Assembly (NCBI RefSeq): GCF_000373565.1
Contig: NZ_KB891850.1
Coordinates: 124,001-188,000, forward strand
DNA: 64,000 bases
From: Streptomyces sp. HmicA12
GTDB taxonomy: Bacteria; Actinomycetota; Actinomycetes; Streptomycetales; Streptomycetaceae
Reading direction: 5' to 3'
In this document: piece by piece, positions 50,401 through 59,170 of the stretch
Layout: every line of letters begins with the position of its first letter
Numbering within the stretch: the stretch's first letter is position 1
Translations under genes and position numbers: made by a program
The notes under the pieces: generated by a model
The model's input: only the letters and a program-made list of their open reading frames with translations
Databases searched by the model: none
Told to the model about the DNA's origin: nothing

Positions 50401-51234
50401 GCGGACGATGTCCTCGTAGGCCTGCCAGAACTCGAAGAAGTTCAGCGTCTCGGCCTTCTTGATGCCCGCGACGACCAGCTGACGGTCGCCGTTGGGCTTC
50501 ACGAGGTCGATGGCGAGGCCGAAGTTGATGTGCTCCGGCTTGACCAGCGTCGGCTTGCCGTCCTTCTGGGCGAAGGAGTAGTTCATCGACGGCATGGCCT
50601 TGATGGCCTGCACCATCGCGTACCCGATGAGGTGCGTGAAGGAGATCTTCCCGCCGCGGGCGCGCTTGAGGTGGTTGTTGATGACGATGCGGTTGTCGAA
50701 CAGCAGCTTCACCGGGACGGCGCGCACGGACGTGGCCGTGGGGACCTCGATGGAAGCGTTCATGTTCTTCGCGACGGCGGCGGCGGGACCGCGCAGCGTC
50801 ACGAACTCGGGGCCGGCAGGGGCCTCGGTCGTCACTTGTTCAGCCTTCTTCGGTGCAGGAGCAGGAGCAGATGCCGCGGGAGCGGCGGCCGGCTTGGGCG
50901 CGGCGGCGGGCGCGGGCTTCGCGGCGGGCGCCGGTGCGGCGGGCGCCGCGGGTGCCTGAGCGGCGGGTGCCGGCGTGGCCGGGGCGGGGGGCGTCTGGGC
51001 CGGCTGCGGCGCAGGCTCAGTCGGCGCAGCCCCCGCGGCTGCGGCACCGGGCTTGTAGTCGGCGAAGAAGTCCCACCAGGCTCGGTCAACCGAATTCGGG
51101 TCCTGGAGGTACTGCTGATAGATCTCGTCGACGAGCCACTCATTGGGACCGAAGGCGGCAGCAGGGTTTTTGCCCTGCCCGGCTTGGTCGGTCTCGGTGG
51201 AGATGCTCGAGTTACTGGGGGACTGTGGCGACAC
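47449..51234 (-). CDS. kgd: Multifunctional 2-oxoglutarate decarboxylase/dehydrogenase (E1o with E2o-like domain)
   Basis: A 1261-residue actinobacterial SucA/KGD. An N-terminal segment (FGPNEWLVDEIYQQYLQDPN) is followed by a Pro/Ala-rich linker (50-130), an E2o succinyltransferase-like domain (150-370, with TSTYDHRVIQGAASGEFLR) and the ThDP-dependent E1o part. E1o landmarks are GMAHRGRLNVLANI, GSGDVKYHLG and a GDAAFAGQGVVAETLN cofactor region. It catalyses the 2-oxoglutarate step of the TCA cycle. ATG 51234 is an isolated start with a 240-base upstream gap holding its promoter. Confidence 0.96.
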   Translation of the reverse strand: MSPQSPSNSSISTETDQAGQGKNPAAAFGPNEWLVDEIYQQYLQDPNSVDRAWWDFFADYKPGAAAAGAAPTEPAPQPAQTPPAPATPAPAAQAPAAPAAPAPAAKPAPAAAPKPAAAPAASAPAPAPKKAEQVTTEAPAGPEFVTLRGPAAAVAKNMNASIEVPTATSVRAVPVKLLFDNRIVINNHLKRARGGKISFTHLIGYAMVQAIKAMPSMNYSFAQKDGKPTLVKPEHINFGLAIDLVKPNGDRQLVVAGIKKAETLNFFEFWQAYEDIVRRARDGKLGMDDFTGVTVSLTNPGGLGTVHSVPRLMPGQSVIMGVGSMDYPAEFQGTSQDTLNKLGISKVMTLTSTYDHRVIQGAASGEFLRIVANLLLGENEFYDEIFKALRIPYEPVRWLKDIDASHDDDVTKAARVFELIHSYRVRGHVMADTDPLEYQQRKHPDLDITEHGLTLWDLEREFAVGGFAGKSMMKLRDILGVLRDSYCRTTGVEFMHIQDPKQRKWIQDRIERAHSKPEREEQLRILRRLNSAEAFETFLQTKFVGQKRFSLEGGESVVPLLDAVIDSAAEARLDEVVIGMAHRGRLNVLANIVGKSYAQIFREFEGNLDPKSMHGSGDVKYHLGAEGTFTGLDGEQIKVSLAANPSHLETVDPVIEGIVRAKQDIINKGGTDFTVLPVALHGDAAFAGQGVVAETLNMSQLRGYRTGGTVHIVINNQVGFTAAPESSRSSMYATDVARMIEAPIFHVNGDDPEAVVRVARLAFEFRQAFNKDVVIDLICYRRRGHNESDNPAFTQPLMYDLIDKKRSVRKLYTESLIGRGDITLEEAEQALQDFQGQLEKVFTEVREAVSHPGEAEAAAPQAEFPVPVQTAISQEVVKRIAESQVNIPDNITVHPRLLPQLQRRASMIEDGTIDWGMGETLALGSLLLEGTPVRLSGQDSRRGTFGQRHAVLIDRQTGEDYTPLLYLSPEQARYNVYDSLLSEYAVMGFEYGYSLARPESLVMWEAQFGDFVNGAQTVVDEYISAAEQKWGQTSGVTLLLPHGYEGQGPDHSSARIERFLQLCAQNNMTVAMPTLPSNYFHLLRWQVHNPHHKPLVVFTPKSMLRLKAAASKVEEFTTGGFRPVIGDDTVDANAVRKVVFVAGKLYYDLEAERKKSGNTDTAIIRVERLYPLPGAELQAEISKFPNAEKYIWAQEEPANQGAWPFIALNLIDHLDLAVGADIPHGERLRRISRPHSSSPAVGSAKRHQAEQEQLVREVFEA

Positions 51235-51474
51235 GGCGTGAACCGCCCTCTTCCGCTTCTCACAAGGTGATGGACAGCGGGAATAAAGGCTACGCCTCCA
51301 TCAGCGGGACGTGCAGACCGGGCCGGTGATCCGTCACGTAAGTCACACTGGAAGTCGTGTTTCGGGCCCGGAAATGGCGGGAAACAACCGAGGTTCTGCA
51401 TGCTGAGATCGCGCGCCGGGCGTGTTCGGGTACGCCAGGGCGCGGCTTGACCTCCGCCTGACCGAAACCCTACG

Positions 51475-52617
51475 TCAACTTTGCGGTCGGGGCTCTCCCG
51501 GAAGAGTGACCTTGATCCGGCAGCCCCGCTCGGATTCGGCCACGCCGATCCGGCCGCCGTGGAGGTCCACGGCCCAGCGCGCGATGGCGAGGCCGAGGCC
51601 GGTTCCGCCGTCGCCCTTGCCGCTCGACCCGTTGTCCTTGGTACCGCGGTTGAAGCGCTCGAAGACCCGGTGCCACTCGGACTGCGGGATGCCGGGACCC
51701 TCGTCCTGCACCTCGAGCTCCAGGGACTCCGGGTACAGGCCGCGACGGGCCCGCACCGTGACCCGGCCGTGCGGCGGGGAGTGCTTCACGGCGTTGTCGA
51801 TGAGATTCGCCACGACCTGGTGGATGCGCTCGGGGTCGGCGTGCCCGGTCAGCTCCGGCGGGGAGACGTCGAGGTGGAGATGGACGTCCGTACGCGTATG
51901 AGTACCGGACCCGGAGGCGATGCCGGCGCGCTGCGAGACGGCCATGTTGGCCTCCTTCAGCACGCCCGACAGGTACGGCCAGACCTCGAAGCGCCGTGCC
52001 TTGAGCGGTACGACACCGTTGTCCAGCCGTGACAGGTCGAGCAGCGTCTCGACGAGCCGTCCGAGCCGCTCCGTCTGTTTCAGCGCCGTGCGCATGGTCT
52101 CCGGGTCGGCGGACATGACGCCGTCCACCACGTTCTCCAGGACCGCGCGCAGGCCCGCGATGGGGGTGCGCAGCTCGTGCGAGACATTCGCCACGAGTTC
52201 CTTGCGCTGGTGGTCCTGGGCGGCGAGCTCGTCGGCCATGCGATTGATGGTGACGGCCAGGTCGCCCAGCTCGTCGCGGCGGTCGGCACCGCTCACGCGC
52301 CGCGTGTAGTCCCCGTTCGAGATCGACCGGGCCACCGTGTTCATCTCGTCGAGCGGCGCGGTCAGCGAGTGCGCCACGAACTGCGTGATCAGCAGGGTCG
52401 CGATGATCGAGAACACCGTGATGAAGCGCAGCTCGGTCGCCGTGTACATCGCCACCATGAGCAGGCCCGTGGTGATGAAGACCGAGACGACGACGAGCGT
52501 GCCGAGCTTCGCCTTGATCGAGAAGGGCCGTAGGCCACCGGTCGCCCAGTACGGGTTCAGCGGCGGCTTGAGCGGCTTCATCGGCTTCGCGTGCGGTGCC
52601 CGGTCCCCGAGGCTCAT
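51475..52617 (-). CDS. Sensor histidine kinase, no extracytoplasmic domain
   Basis: A 380-residue HK. Two membrane helices (LGTLVVVSVFITTGLLMVAM and FSIIATLLITQFVAHSL) are joined by only about ten residues, so sensing must be intramembrane or internal. A HAMP domain follows, then the H-box VANVSHELRTPIAG, N-box NLIDNAVKHSPPHG, DEGPGIP and GTGLGLAIARW. ATG 52617 overlaps the response-regulator stop (ATGA). Its position between kgd and lon matches the pair I recall in S. coelicolor (SCO5282/5283). Confidence 0.93.
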   Translation of the reverse strand: MSLGDRAPHAKPMKPLKPPLNPYWATGGLRPFSIKAKLGTLVVVSVFITTGLLMVAMYTATELRFITVFSIIATLLITQFVAHSLTAPLDEMNTVARSISNGDYTRRVSGADRRDELGDLAVTINRMADELAAQDHQRKELVANVSHELRTPIAGLRAVLENVVDGVMSADPETMRTALKQTERLGRLVETLLDLSRLDNGVVPLKARRFEVWPYLSGVLKEANMAVSQRAGIASGSGTHTRTDVHLHLDVSPPELTGHADPERIHQVVANLIDNAVKHSPPHGRVTVRARRGLYPESLELEVQDEGPGIPQSEWHRVFERFNRGTKDNGSSGKGDGGTGLGLAIARWAVDLHGGRIGVAESERGCRIKVTLPGEPRPQS

Positions 52618-53351
52618 GGCGTCGGCGTCTCCAGCGCGTAGCCGACACCGTGCACGGTGCGGATGCGCTCCGCGCCGATCTTCCGGCGCAGGGCCTTGAT
52701 GTGGCTGTCGACCGTGCGGGTGCCCGAGGCGTCCGCCCAGTCCCACACCTCGGCGAGCAGCTGCTCGCGCGAGAGGACCGCCCGCGGGGTGTTCGCCAGG
52801 CAGACCAGCAGGTCGAACTCGGTCGGCGTGAGGTGAACATCCTCACTCCGGACGCGGACCCGGCGCTGCGCGTGGTCGATCTCCAGCTCACCGAGCCGCA
52901 GTATGCCGCTGCGCGGCGTCGAGGCGGCGATGGCCGCCCGCTCCACCCGGCGCAGCAGGACGTGCACGCGGGCCGCGAGCTCCCGCATCGAGAACGGTTT
53001 GGTCATGTAGTCGTCGGCGCCCACGCCGAGCCCGACCAGCATGTCGGTCTCGTCGTCGCGCGCGGTCAGCATCAGCACCGGAACCGGTCGCTGTGCCTGC
53101 ACCCGACGGCATACCTCCAGGCCGTCGAAGCCCGGCAGCATGATGTCGAGGATCAGCAGGTCGGGCTGCCATGCCTCGGCCGTGTCCACCGCCGCCGGGC
53201 CGTCCTGCGCGGTTTGCACCAGGAATCCCTCGGCGCGTAGCCGGGCGGCGATGGCGTCCACGATCGTGGGGTCGTCCTCGACGACCAGGACCCGTCGCTG
53301 GGCACCGGCCGTGGCCGTGTTGCCGTTGTGGGAGGTGTGTGTCTGCTCCAT
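52614..53351 (-). CDS. OmpR-family response regulator
   Basis: A 245-residue protein. The receiver domain is residues 20-135: acidic pair VVEDDP, phosphoacceptor Asp in LLILDIMLPG, Lys in MTKPFS. The winged-helix Trans_reg_C domain is residues 150-240 (LTPTEFDLLVCLANTPRAVL; TVDSHIKALRRKIG). It is the first gene of the two-gene operon with the sensor kinase. Target genes are unknown. Confidence 0.94.
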   Translation of the reverse strand: MEQTHTSHNGNTATAGAQRRVLVVEDDPTIVDAIAARLRAEGFLVQTAQDGPAAVDTAEAWQPDLLILDIMLPGFDGLEVCRRVQAQRPVPVLMLTARDDETDMLVGLGVGADDYMTKPFSMRELAARVHVLLRRVERAAIAASTPRSGILRLGELEIDHAQRRVRVRSEDVHLTPTEFDLLVCLANTPRAVLSREQLLAEVWDWADASGTRTVDSHIKALRRKIGAERIRTVHGVGYALETPTP

Positions 53352-53445
53352 CGCCCCGCCCCTGAATGCGCGCCACCGTGGCGCGCTTGACGCTTGAATG
53401 ATCTGGGTTTCGGGCCTCAGCGTACGGGGAGTTACCGCCGGTCGG

Positions 53446-54135
53446 CTACGCGGCCCGTACTGCGACGTGCACCACGTCGGGTACGCCTCGGACAACCGGG
53501 ATCTCTTCGGTGCGGACCCGTCGGAATCCGGCATTCCGCAAGGTTCCTTCGAAATTTGCGGAGGGCTGTGCGGACCAGACGGCGAGAACTCCGCCGGGGT
53601 TGAGGCGGGCCGCGCAGGTGGCGAGGCCGGCCGGGGAGTAGAGGCTCGCGTTGTCCTCGGTGACAGTCCAGTCCGGGCCGTTGTCGATGTCGAGGCACAG
53701 GGCGTCGTAGGTGTCCGGGGTGGTGTGGAGGTGCCGTACGAGGTCGGCCTCGACGATTTCCGTCCGGGGGTCGGCGACGGCCTCGGCGGAGAGGGGGCGC
53801 AGCGGTCCCGTCAAGTGCCAGTCGATGATGGCCGGTTCGCGTTCCACGACGGTGATGCGGCCCCAGGCGGGGTTCGCGGCGGCGTGCGCGAGGGAGAAAC
53901 CGACGCCGAGTCCGCCGATGAGGACGCCGGGCTTCTCGGCGCGGGCGGGGTCGATCTCTGCCAGGGCCGCGTCGACGAGCAGGCGCTCGGAGCGGCCGTC
54001 GGAAGTGTCCATCAGGAACGTGCCGTTGGCGATGATCTGGAGCAGGTCCCCGTGCCGACGCAGCACGACTTCGCCGTACGGCCCTTCGCGACGGTCCAGG
54101 ACGACAGGGGCGGTTTCCGGGGGCGCGGTGGTCAT
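53446..54135 (-). CDS. Spermidine-synthase-like methyltransferase-fold protein
   Basis: A 229-residue protein with the spermidine-synthase/Rossmann core: VLIGGLGVGFSLAHAAANPA, then ITVVEREPAIIDWH, then DALCLDIDNGPDW. This group binds decarboxylated SAM-like ligands or is uncharacterised; the catalytic Asp pair of true SpeE is not clear. No ribosome site is evident before ATG 54135, and an upstream start cannot be excluded. Monocistronic. Confidence 0.75.
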   Translation of the reverse strand: MTTAPPETAPVVLDRREGPYGEVVLRRHGDLLQIIANGTFLMDTSDGRSERLLVDAALAEIDPARAEKPGVLIGGLGVGFSLAHAAANPAWGRITVVEREPAIIDWHLTGPLRPLSAEAVADPRTEIVEADLVRHLHTTPDTYDALCLDIDNGPDWTVTEDNASLYSPAGLATCAARLNPGGVLAVWSAQPSANFEGTLRNAGFRRVRTEEIPVVRGVPDVVHVAVRAA

Positions 54136-54200
54136 GGGGGCATTTTTGCGGACGGGTCGGGTGAGGGGCGGCACTTTTCGCCGTCGGGTGCGGGTGGAGT

Positions 54201-54230
54201 GTGGCTGGTCGCGCAGTTCCCCGCGCCCCT
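54201..54230. repeat. Dispersed intergenic repeat, family A, copy 2 (half element)
   Basis: GTGGCTGGTCGCGCAGTTCC continuing CCGCGCCCCT is identical to the left half of the copy at 60256-60285. The right arm is missing here, although a related AGAAGCCCCAC flank appears at about 54289. Confidence 0.75.
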
Positions 54231-54322
54231 GCCGAAGCGCCGTAGCTCCGTCCCGCCGTCGGTACCTGCTGGTGCGTCGTGGTTGCGAGAAGCCCCACTC
54301 GCCCGCAGCCGCCCACGAACCC

Positions 54323-56089
54323 TTACAACCCCGCCCCGACCGCGAACACCGGGTCCGCCGTGTCGTTCGGGACGTCCGGGCGGGACGCCCGCACCGCTGC
54401 CATGGACCGCGGCAGCTCGAACGGCAGCCGCCCCTCCGGCACGGCCCGGCCGAAGACCACATCCAGCAGCGCGGCGTCACTCGCGCCGTAGTCCGCGATC
54501 AGCACCGCCGCCCGCTCGGCGATCTCGGGGATCACCGCGGCCCGCTCCAGGTTGATGCAGACGACGGTCGGCACGGCGTCCAGGAGCGCGAGGATCGGCT
54601 TCAGTTCCTCGTCGGTGAACGCCAGCGTGCCCGAGTGGAAGAACGATTCGAACTTGTTGGCGCGGCGCTCGTACGGCGTGCGCAGACGCAGCACGGCGAG
54701 GGAGGCGTGGGCAGGGTCCGACACCAACTCGGCGTACGCGGCGGCCACTTCACCGGACACGTTCTCGACGTACAGCTTCGGGCGGGACGCCACCGGCAGC
54801 GTCCCGCCGGAGTTGGTCAGCAGCGTCAGCGAGCGGCGCTGCGCCCGCGCGCCCGCCTCCGTGAAGTCCGCGCGGCCGACCGTCTCGGCGGCCAGGTCCA
54901 CATCCACGTACGGGTCGTCGAAGAGGCCGAGGACGAACTTCTGGCGGAGGACGCGGCGCAGCGAGGCGTCCAGGCGGTACTCGGGGACGCGGCCGGACTC
55001 GACCAGTTCCACGACCAGCTCCGGACGGGCCTCGCCGCCGAACTGGTCGCAACCCGCGTCCAGGACCCGCGCCACCCGGTCGATCTCCGAGAGGTGCTCC
55101 AGGCCCCAGGCGCGCGCCGGGTGCGTCTCGCCGAAGATCTCCGAGTCCGTGATCAGGCCCCAGTCGGTGCAGACGATGCCGTCGAAGCCGAGCGTGTCCC
55201 GCAACAGACCCTGTACGACACCCTTGTTGGCGCCGAAGCCGACCTCTTCCCAGTCGGTGCCGATGGGCTGCCCGTAGTACGGCATCATCTGCGCGCAGCC
55301 CGCGGCGATGGCCGCCTTGAAGGGCTCCAGGTGCAGGTCGCGCATGCCGCCCGGGTACACCTGCTCCTTGCCGTGCGCGAAGTGCGGGTCCTCGCCGTCC
55401 TTCTGCGGGCCGCCGCCGGGGAAGTGCTTGACCATCGTCGCGACGGAGTGCCGGCCGAGCCCGTCGCCCTGCAGACCGCGGACGTACGCGCGGACCAGCC
55501 GTGAGGTCAGCGCCGCGTCCGAGCCGAACGTGCCGTTCTGCCGGGACCAGCGCGGCTCGCTCGCCAGGTCGATCTGCGGGTGCAGCGCGACCCGGAAGCC
55601 GACCGCCAGGTACTCGCGGCGGACCGTGTCGGCGAACTCGTGGACGAGCCGCGGATCGCGCAGTGCCGCGAGGCCGATCGGTTCCGGCCAGGCGCTGAAC
55701 GCGCCGGAGTTGAAGGACGCGCCCGCGTTGTCCGTGAAGGCGTGCCGGGGGTCCGTGGAGAGGGAGACCGGGATGCCGAGGCGGGTGTCGGCCGCCATCG
55801 CCTGCACGGTGTTCTGCCAGCGGGCCATCGCGGCCGGCTCGTACGTGCCCAGGAGGTTGAAGTGGGTCATGTGCCCGCCCTGGAGCATGGCCGTGGTGTC
55901 CAGGGGGACCATGGCCGCGTCGCCCTTCTCGACCGTCGAGCCGTCGGGGTGCATGGCGAGCATGGTGTGGAAGAGCTGGCCCGCCTTCTCGGCGACCGTC
56001 ATCCGGGCCAGGAGGTCCTCGACCCGCTCGGACACGGGGAGTTCGGCGTTCTGGTAGGGGTGGCCTTCGTTGCGGACCGTGAACTGCAT
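54323..56089 (-). CDS. Glycoside hydrolase family 3 (beta-glucosidase-like)
   Basis: A 588-residue GH3 enzyme. The N-terminal barrel holds VATMVKHFPGGGPQKDGEDP and the nucleophile motif DGIVCTDWG with Asp in TDW. A C-terminal alpha/beta sandwich (about 400-588) completes the two-domain core; no fibronectin-III domain is present. No signal peptide, so it acts on imported oligosaccharides. The start lies 11 bases from the stop of the MFS gene, so they form one operon. Beta-glucosidase or beta-xylosidase are the usual activities. Confidence 0.9.
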   Translation of the reverse strand: MQFTVRNEGHPYQNAELPVSERVEDLLARMTVAEKAGQLFHTMLAMHPDGSTVEKGDAAMVPLDTTAMLQGGHMTHFNLLGTYEPAAMARWQNTVQAMAADTRLGIPVSLSTDPRHAFTDNAGASFNSGAFSAWPEPIGLAALRDPRLVHEFADTVRREYLAVGFRVALHPQIDLASEPRWSRQNGTFGSDAALTSRLVRAYVRGLQGDGLGRHSVATMVKHFPGGGPQKDGEDPHFAHGKEQVYPGGMRDLHLEPFKAAIAAGCAQMMPYYGQPIGTDWEEVGFGANKGVVQGLLRDTLGFDGIVCTDWGLITDSEIFGETHPARAWGLEHLSEIDRVARVLDAGCDQFGGEARPELVVELVESGRVPEYRLDASLRRVLRQKFVLGLFDDPYVDVDLAAETVGRADFTEAGARAQRRSLTLLTNSGGTLPVASRPKLYVENVSGEVAAAYAELVSDPAHASLAVLRLRTPYERRANKFESFFHSGTLAFTDEELKPILALLDAVPTVVCINLERAAVIPEIAERAAVLIADYGASDAALLDVVFGRAVPEGRLPFELPRSMAAVRASRPDVPNDTADPVFAVGAGL

Positions 56090-56100
56090 GGTCTGTCGCC

Positions 56101-57402
56101 TCACTTGACGGTGCGGATGAACTGGACGGCCAGCGCGCCGAGCACGCACGCGATGCCGCCGAAGAGGAAGAGCGCCCCGTAGTTGCCGGTGCCGCCGCCG
56201 ATCGCGAGGAACGCGGGGGCGACGATCGGGACGAGGGACTGGGGGAGCGCGTTGCCGATGTTGAGGACGCCCAGGTCCTTGGCCGCCTCCTCCGGGTCGG
56301 GCAGCACCGCCGCCGCGAGCGCCACGTCCACCGAGAGGTAGAGCCCCTCGCCGAAGCCGAAGACGACCACGGCGAGCAGGAACATCGGGTACGAGTACGC
56401 CGTCGCGAGCAGCGCGAGGCCCACCGCGATGGCGAGCGAGGAACCGAGGACGTACGGCTTGCGGCGCCCCGAGCGGTCGGAGAGCTGCCCGCCGAGCACC
56501 GAGCCGACGACGACCGCCGCGACCATCGCGAGGGTGCCGACGAACTGCTTGCCCGCGACCTCTCCGTCCCCGTAGCCGAGCCGGTCCATCAGGAAGTACG
56601 TCTGGTACGAGGTCACGCAGCTGATGCCGATGAAGACCAGGAAGCGGCCGGCGAAGTTCCACGCGAAGTCGGGGTGCTTGCGCGGGCTGACCCAGAAGCT
56701 GCGCAGGAACTCCTTGAAGGAGTACGGGGCGAACGTGCCGGGCCGCGCCGGGCGGTCCTTCATCACCGCGCAGAGCGTGACCACGCCCGCGATGCCGAGC
56801 AGTCCCGGGAGCAGGAAGGCGAGGGCCAGGTGGCTGCTGAAGCCGTTCGCGAGGCCGCTGCCCGCGATCATCGACAGCGACGTCATCATGCCGACGGTGC
56901 CGGAGACCCGGGCCCGCTGGTGCTCGGGCACGAAGTCGGGGATGCCGGCCGTGACGGCGGTCAGCGCGGCGTTGCCGCCGACCTGCGCGAGGGCCCAGCC
57001 CAGCATCAGCGTCGCCACGTTGCCCGCGAGGGCGATGACGGCCAGGCCGGCGAAGGCGACCAGCATGCCGCCGAGCAGCCACGGCCTGCGGCGGCCGAAC
57101 CGGGACGTGGTGCGGTCGGACAGCCCGCCGACCACCGGGTTCGCGATCATCGCGAGGACCGCGCCGAGCGAGAGGACCTGGCCGAGGGCGGTGCCCCGGT
57201 CCGCCTCGGGGACGATCTGCGCCACGCGCAGGGCGAGGGTCACCATCACCGGCGTGAGCAGGGTGACCATGACGCCGAACTGGGCGAAGGCGAGGCCGAG
57301 CACCAGCTTTCCGGAAGCGGCGGCGGGAGCGGGCTCGGGCGGTGCGGAGACGGGGGACGCGGGGGACTTCGTGCCCGGCGCGGCGTCGGGGATGACGGCC
57401 AT
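56101..57402 (-). CDS. MFS / GPH-like sugar transporter
   Basis: A 433-residue 12-helix transporter with a 30-residue Pro/Ala-rich cytoplasmic N-terminus. LSDRTTSRFGRRRPWLLGG between helices 2 and 3 resembles the GPH (glycoside-pentoside) and MFS signature, and QLSDRSGRRKPYVLGSSLAI repeats it in the second half. Coupled with a cytoplasmic GH3, it probably imports a beta-glucoside or oligosaccharide. Divergent from a TetR gene. Confidence 0.88.
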   Translation of the reverse strand: MAVIPDAAPGTKSPASPVSAPPEPAPAAASGKLVLGLAFAQFGVMVTLLTPVMVTLALRVAQIVPEADRGTALGQVLSLGAVLAMIANPVVGGLSDRTTSRFGRRRPWLLGGMLVAFAGLAVIALAGNVATLMLGWALAQVGGNAALTAVTAGIPDFVPEHQRARVSGTVGMMTSLSMIAGSGLANGFSSHLALAFLLPGLLGIAGVVTLCAVMKDRPARPGTFAPYSFKEFLRSFWVSPRKHPDFAWNFAGRFLVFIGISCVTSYQTYFLMDRLGYGDGEVAGKQFVGTLAMVAAVVVGSVLGGQLSDRSGRRKPYVLGSSLAIAVGLALLATAYSYPMFLLAVVVFGFGEGLYLSVDVALAAAVLPDPEEAAKDLGVLNIGNALPQSLVPIVAPAFLAIGGGTGNYGALFLFGGIACVLGALAVQFIRTVK

Positions 57403-57551
57403 GGCGGCTCTCCAGGGGGACGGGGGCGGCTTCCTTGCCGACCCGGCGCCGTCAGCGTAAGCGCGAAAAGCGAGTAGGTAGTAGGTTTTCGTGGAGTGGC
57501 TTGAATCACACGCCTGGAAAGCGCCACCGAGCCCCGGTCTAGGGTGGGCGC
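57403..57551. promoter_or_regulatory. Divergent promoter region of the MFS-GH3 operon and tetR
   Basis: Towards the plus strand, TAGGGT (57540-57545) ends 6 bases before the TetR ATG, so tetR is probably leaderless. Towards the minus strand, TTCAAG and TACTAC are spaced 16. GAAAA and TTTTC arms (about 57465-57490) flank GCGAGTAGGTAGTAGG, a plausible TetR operator. Confidence 0.5.
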
Positions 57552-58211
57552 ATGGACCGCAGTCAGGGCCCGAAGTCCCGTAGAACCGCAGCTCGCGGCA
57601 GCTATGCCGTGGGTGACGAACGCCGCGCGAAGATCCTCGACACCGCCGTCGAGCACTTCGCCCAATGGGGCTTCCACGCCTCGTCGCTGGCGCGGATCGC
57701 GAAGGACGTCGGCATCACGCAGGGCGGTCTGCTGCACCACTTCCGCGGCAAGGAGGACCTGCTCGTCTCGGTTCTGGAGCGCTGCGACGAGCAGGACGTC
57801 GAGCGGTTCTTCAGCCGGCAGCCGCGGACCGCCGTCGCGTCCTTCGAGGCGCTGCTCGACCTCGCCGCGTACAACGCCGCACGGCCCGGCCGCACCAAGA
57901 TGTTCAACGTCCTCGTCGGCGAGGCCGGTGAACTGGGCCACCCCGCCCACGACTTCTTCGTCCGCCGCTACCGCATGGTCATCGACAAGAGCGCGGGCCC
58001 GCTGCGGGCCGGCGTGGAGAGCGGCGAGCTCAAGCCGGACACCGACCCCGAGGCGATCGCCGCCGAGGTGGCCGCCGTCATGGACGGGCTGCAACTGCAG
58101 TGGGCGCTGGCCCCGGACTCGTACGACATGGTCGGCCGGCTGCGCGCCTACCTCGACCGGCTGCTGCGCTCCGTGACCGCCGACGGCTCGGGGCTGCCCG
58201 ATCCGGCCTGA
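57552..58211 (+). CDS. TetR/AcrR-family regulator
   Basis: A 219-residue regulator. The TetR_N helix-turn-helix is at residues 24-70 (AKILDTAVEHFAQWGFHASS; RIAKDVGITQGGLLHHFRGK). The C-terminal ligand domain is helical. Its divergence from the MFS-GH3 operon suggests it represses sugar uptake genes. ATG 57552 is 6 bases from a TAGGGT box, indicating a leaderless transcript. Confidence 0.9.
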   Translation: MDRSQGPKSRRTAARGSYAVGDERRAKILDTAVEHFAQWGFHASSLARIAKDVGITQGGLLHHFRGKEDLLVSVLERCDEQDVERFFSRQPRTAVASFEALLDLAAYNAARPGRTKMFNVLVGEAGELGHPAHDFFVRRYRMVIDKSAGPLRAGVESGELKPDTDPEAIAAEVAAVMDGLQLQWALAPDSYDMVGRLRAYLDRLLRSVTADGSGLPDPA

Positions 58212-58369
58212 TCTTTTCGGGCCCGCCCGGGGTTACCCGGCGGAAGGTTGCGGGCGAGGCCCGGGACTGTGAGGTTGCTGTGCATCGCGTCTCACGTGGC
58301 GTTCGCCATGGACGGGGAAGCCGGATGGGGCGAAGTGTGGGGTGGATGCGCGCGAAAGGGGTGCTTCCC

Positions 58370-59170
58370 GTGGAACCAGGCGGTGCGGCGGAGGACGGGG
58401 GGACCAGCGGCATACGCGGCCCTCTGGCCGGCGTTCCGGTACAGCCGGGACCCTCGGCCCCGGAGGCCGCGCCACGCGGCACGGGCCGCCGGCTGCGGCC
58501 GTGGCGCCTGCTGCCCACACCGACCGGGACGCCCTTCACGTTCACCTACGCCGCCGTGCTCGCCGGCACGTCCCTGTTCATGGAGTTCGCCGCCCCGGAC
58601 ACGGTCGCGGCGGCGCTCCGGGCGTCCAGCACCGACGTCACCCATCTGGCCCAGTCCCCGGTGCTGGTGCTGCTGGCCAGCGCGCTGTGGATCGCGGGCG
58701 GGATCACGTCACCGTTCGTGATCGCCTTCGTCGTCGTGCTGACCGCCCTGGAGCGCCGGATAGGCGGTCTGCGCACCGCCGCCGTCTTCCTCCTCGGGCA
58801 TGTCCTCGCGACGCTGGCGACCGAGGTCCCGGTGGGCCTGTCCGTGCTGGCGGGACACCTGCCCGACAGCTCCCTGCACCGCCTCGACTACGGCATCAGC
58901 TTCGGCGTCGCCGCGAGCGTCGGCGCGCTCGCCGGGCTGCTCACGCCGTGGCTGCGCTGGCCGGTGCTCGTCGGGGTCGGGGCGATGCTGGTGCAGGACC
59001 TGATCGCGTTCACCGATCCGCTGACCAACTGGGGGCACCTGCTGGCCCTCGGCATCGGCGTCGCGACGTGGCCGCTGGTGCGGCGGTGGCGGACGCGCGG
59101 GGCACGGCGGTCCCGTCCGGCGGACGCGCGGGCTCCCCGAACTCCACGACGCAGTGCCACAACTGCTTGA
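58370..59170 (+). CDS. Rhomboid-like integral membrane protein
   Basis: A 266-residue protein with a Pro/Gly-rich N-terminus (about 45 residues) and six or so membrane helices. TPFTFTYAAVLAGTSLFMEF starts the membrane part and the last helix ends GIGVATWPLVRRW, followed by a basic tail. It looks like the rhomboid-like Streptomyces membrane family; I do not see a clear GxSG/His catalytic dyad, so protease activity is doubtful. GTG 58370 has AAAGGGG 8 bases upstream; ATG 58346 is possible. Its last 161 bases overlap a convergent gene. Confidence 0.72.
   Translation: MEPGGAAEDGGTSGIRGPLAGVPVQPGPSAPEAAPRGTGRRLRPWRLLPTPTGTPFTFTYAAVLAGTSLFMEFAAPDTVAAALRASSTDVTHLAQSPVLVLLASALWIAGGITSPFVIAFVVVLTALERRIGGLRTAAVFLLGHVLATLATEVPVGLSVLAGHLPDSSLHRLDYGISFGVAASVGALAGLLTPWLRWPVLVGVGAMLVQDLIAFTDPLTNWGHLLALGIGVATWPLVRRWRTRGARRSRPADARAPRTPRRSATTA

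Noticed and set aside
47494..51270. A 1258-codon frame on the plus strand
   Set aside because: It is the antisense shadow of kgd, with low-complexity Val/Asp/Arg composition and no domain, while the minus strand encodes a full-length recognisable enzyme.
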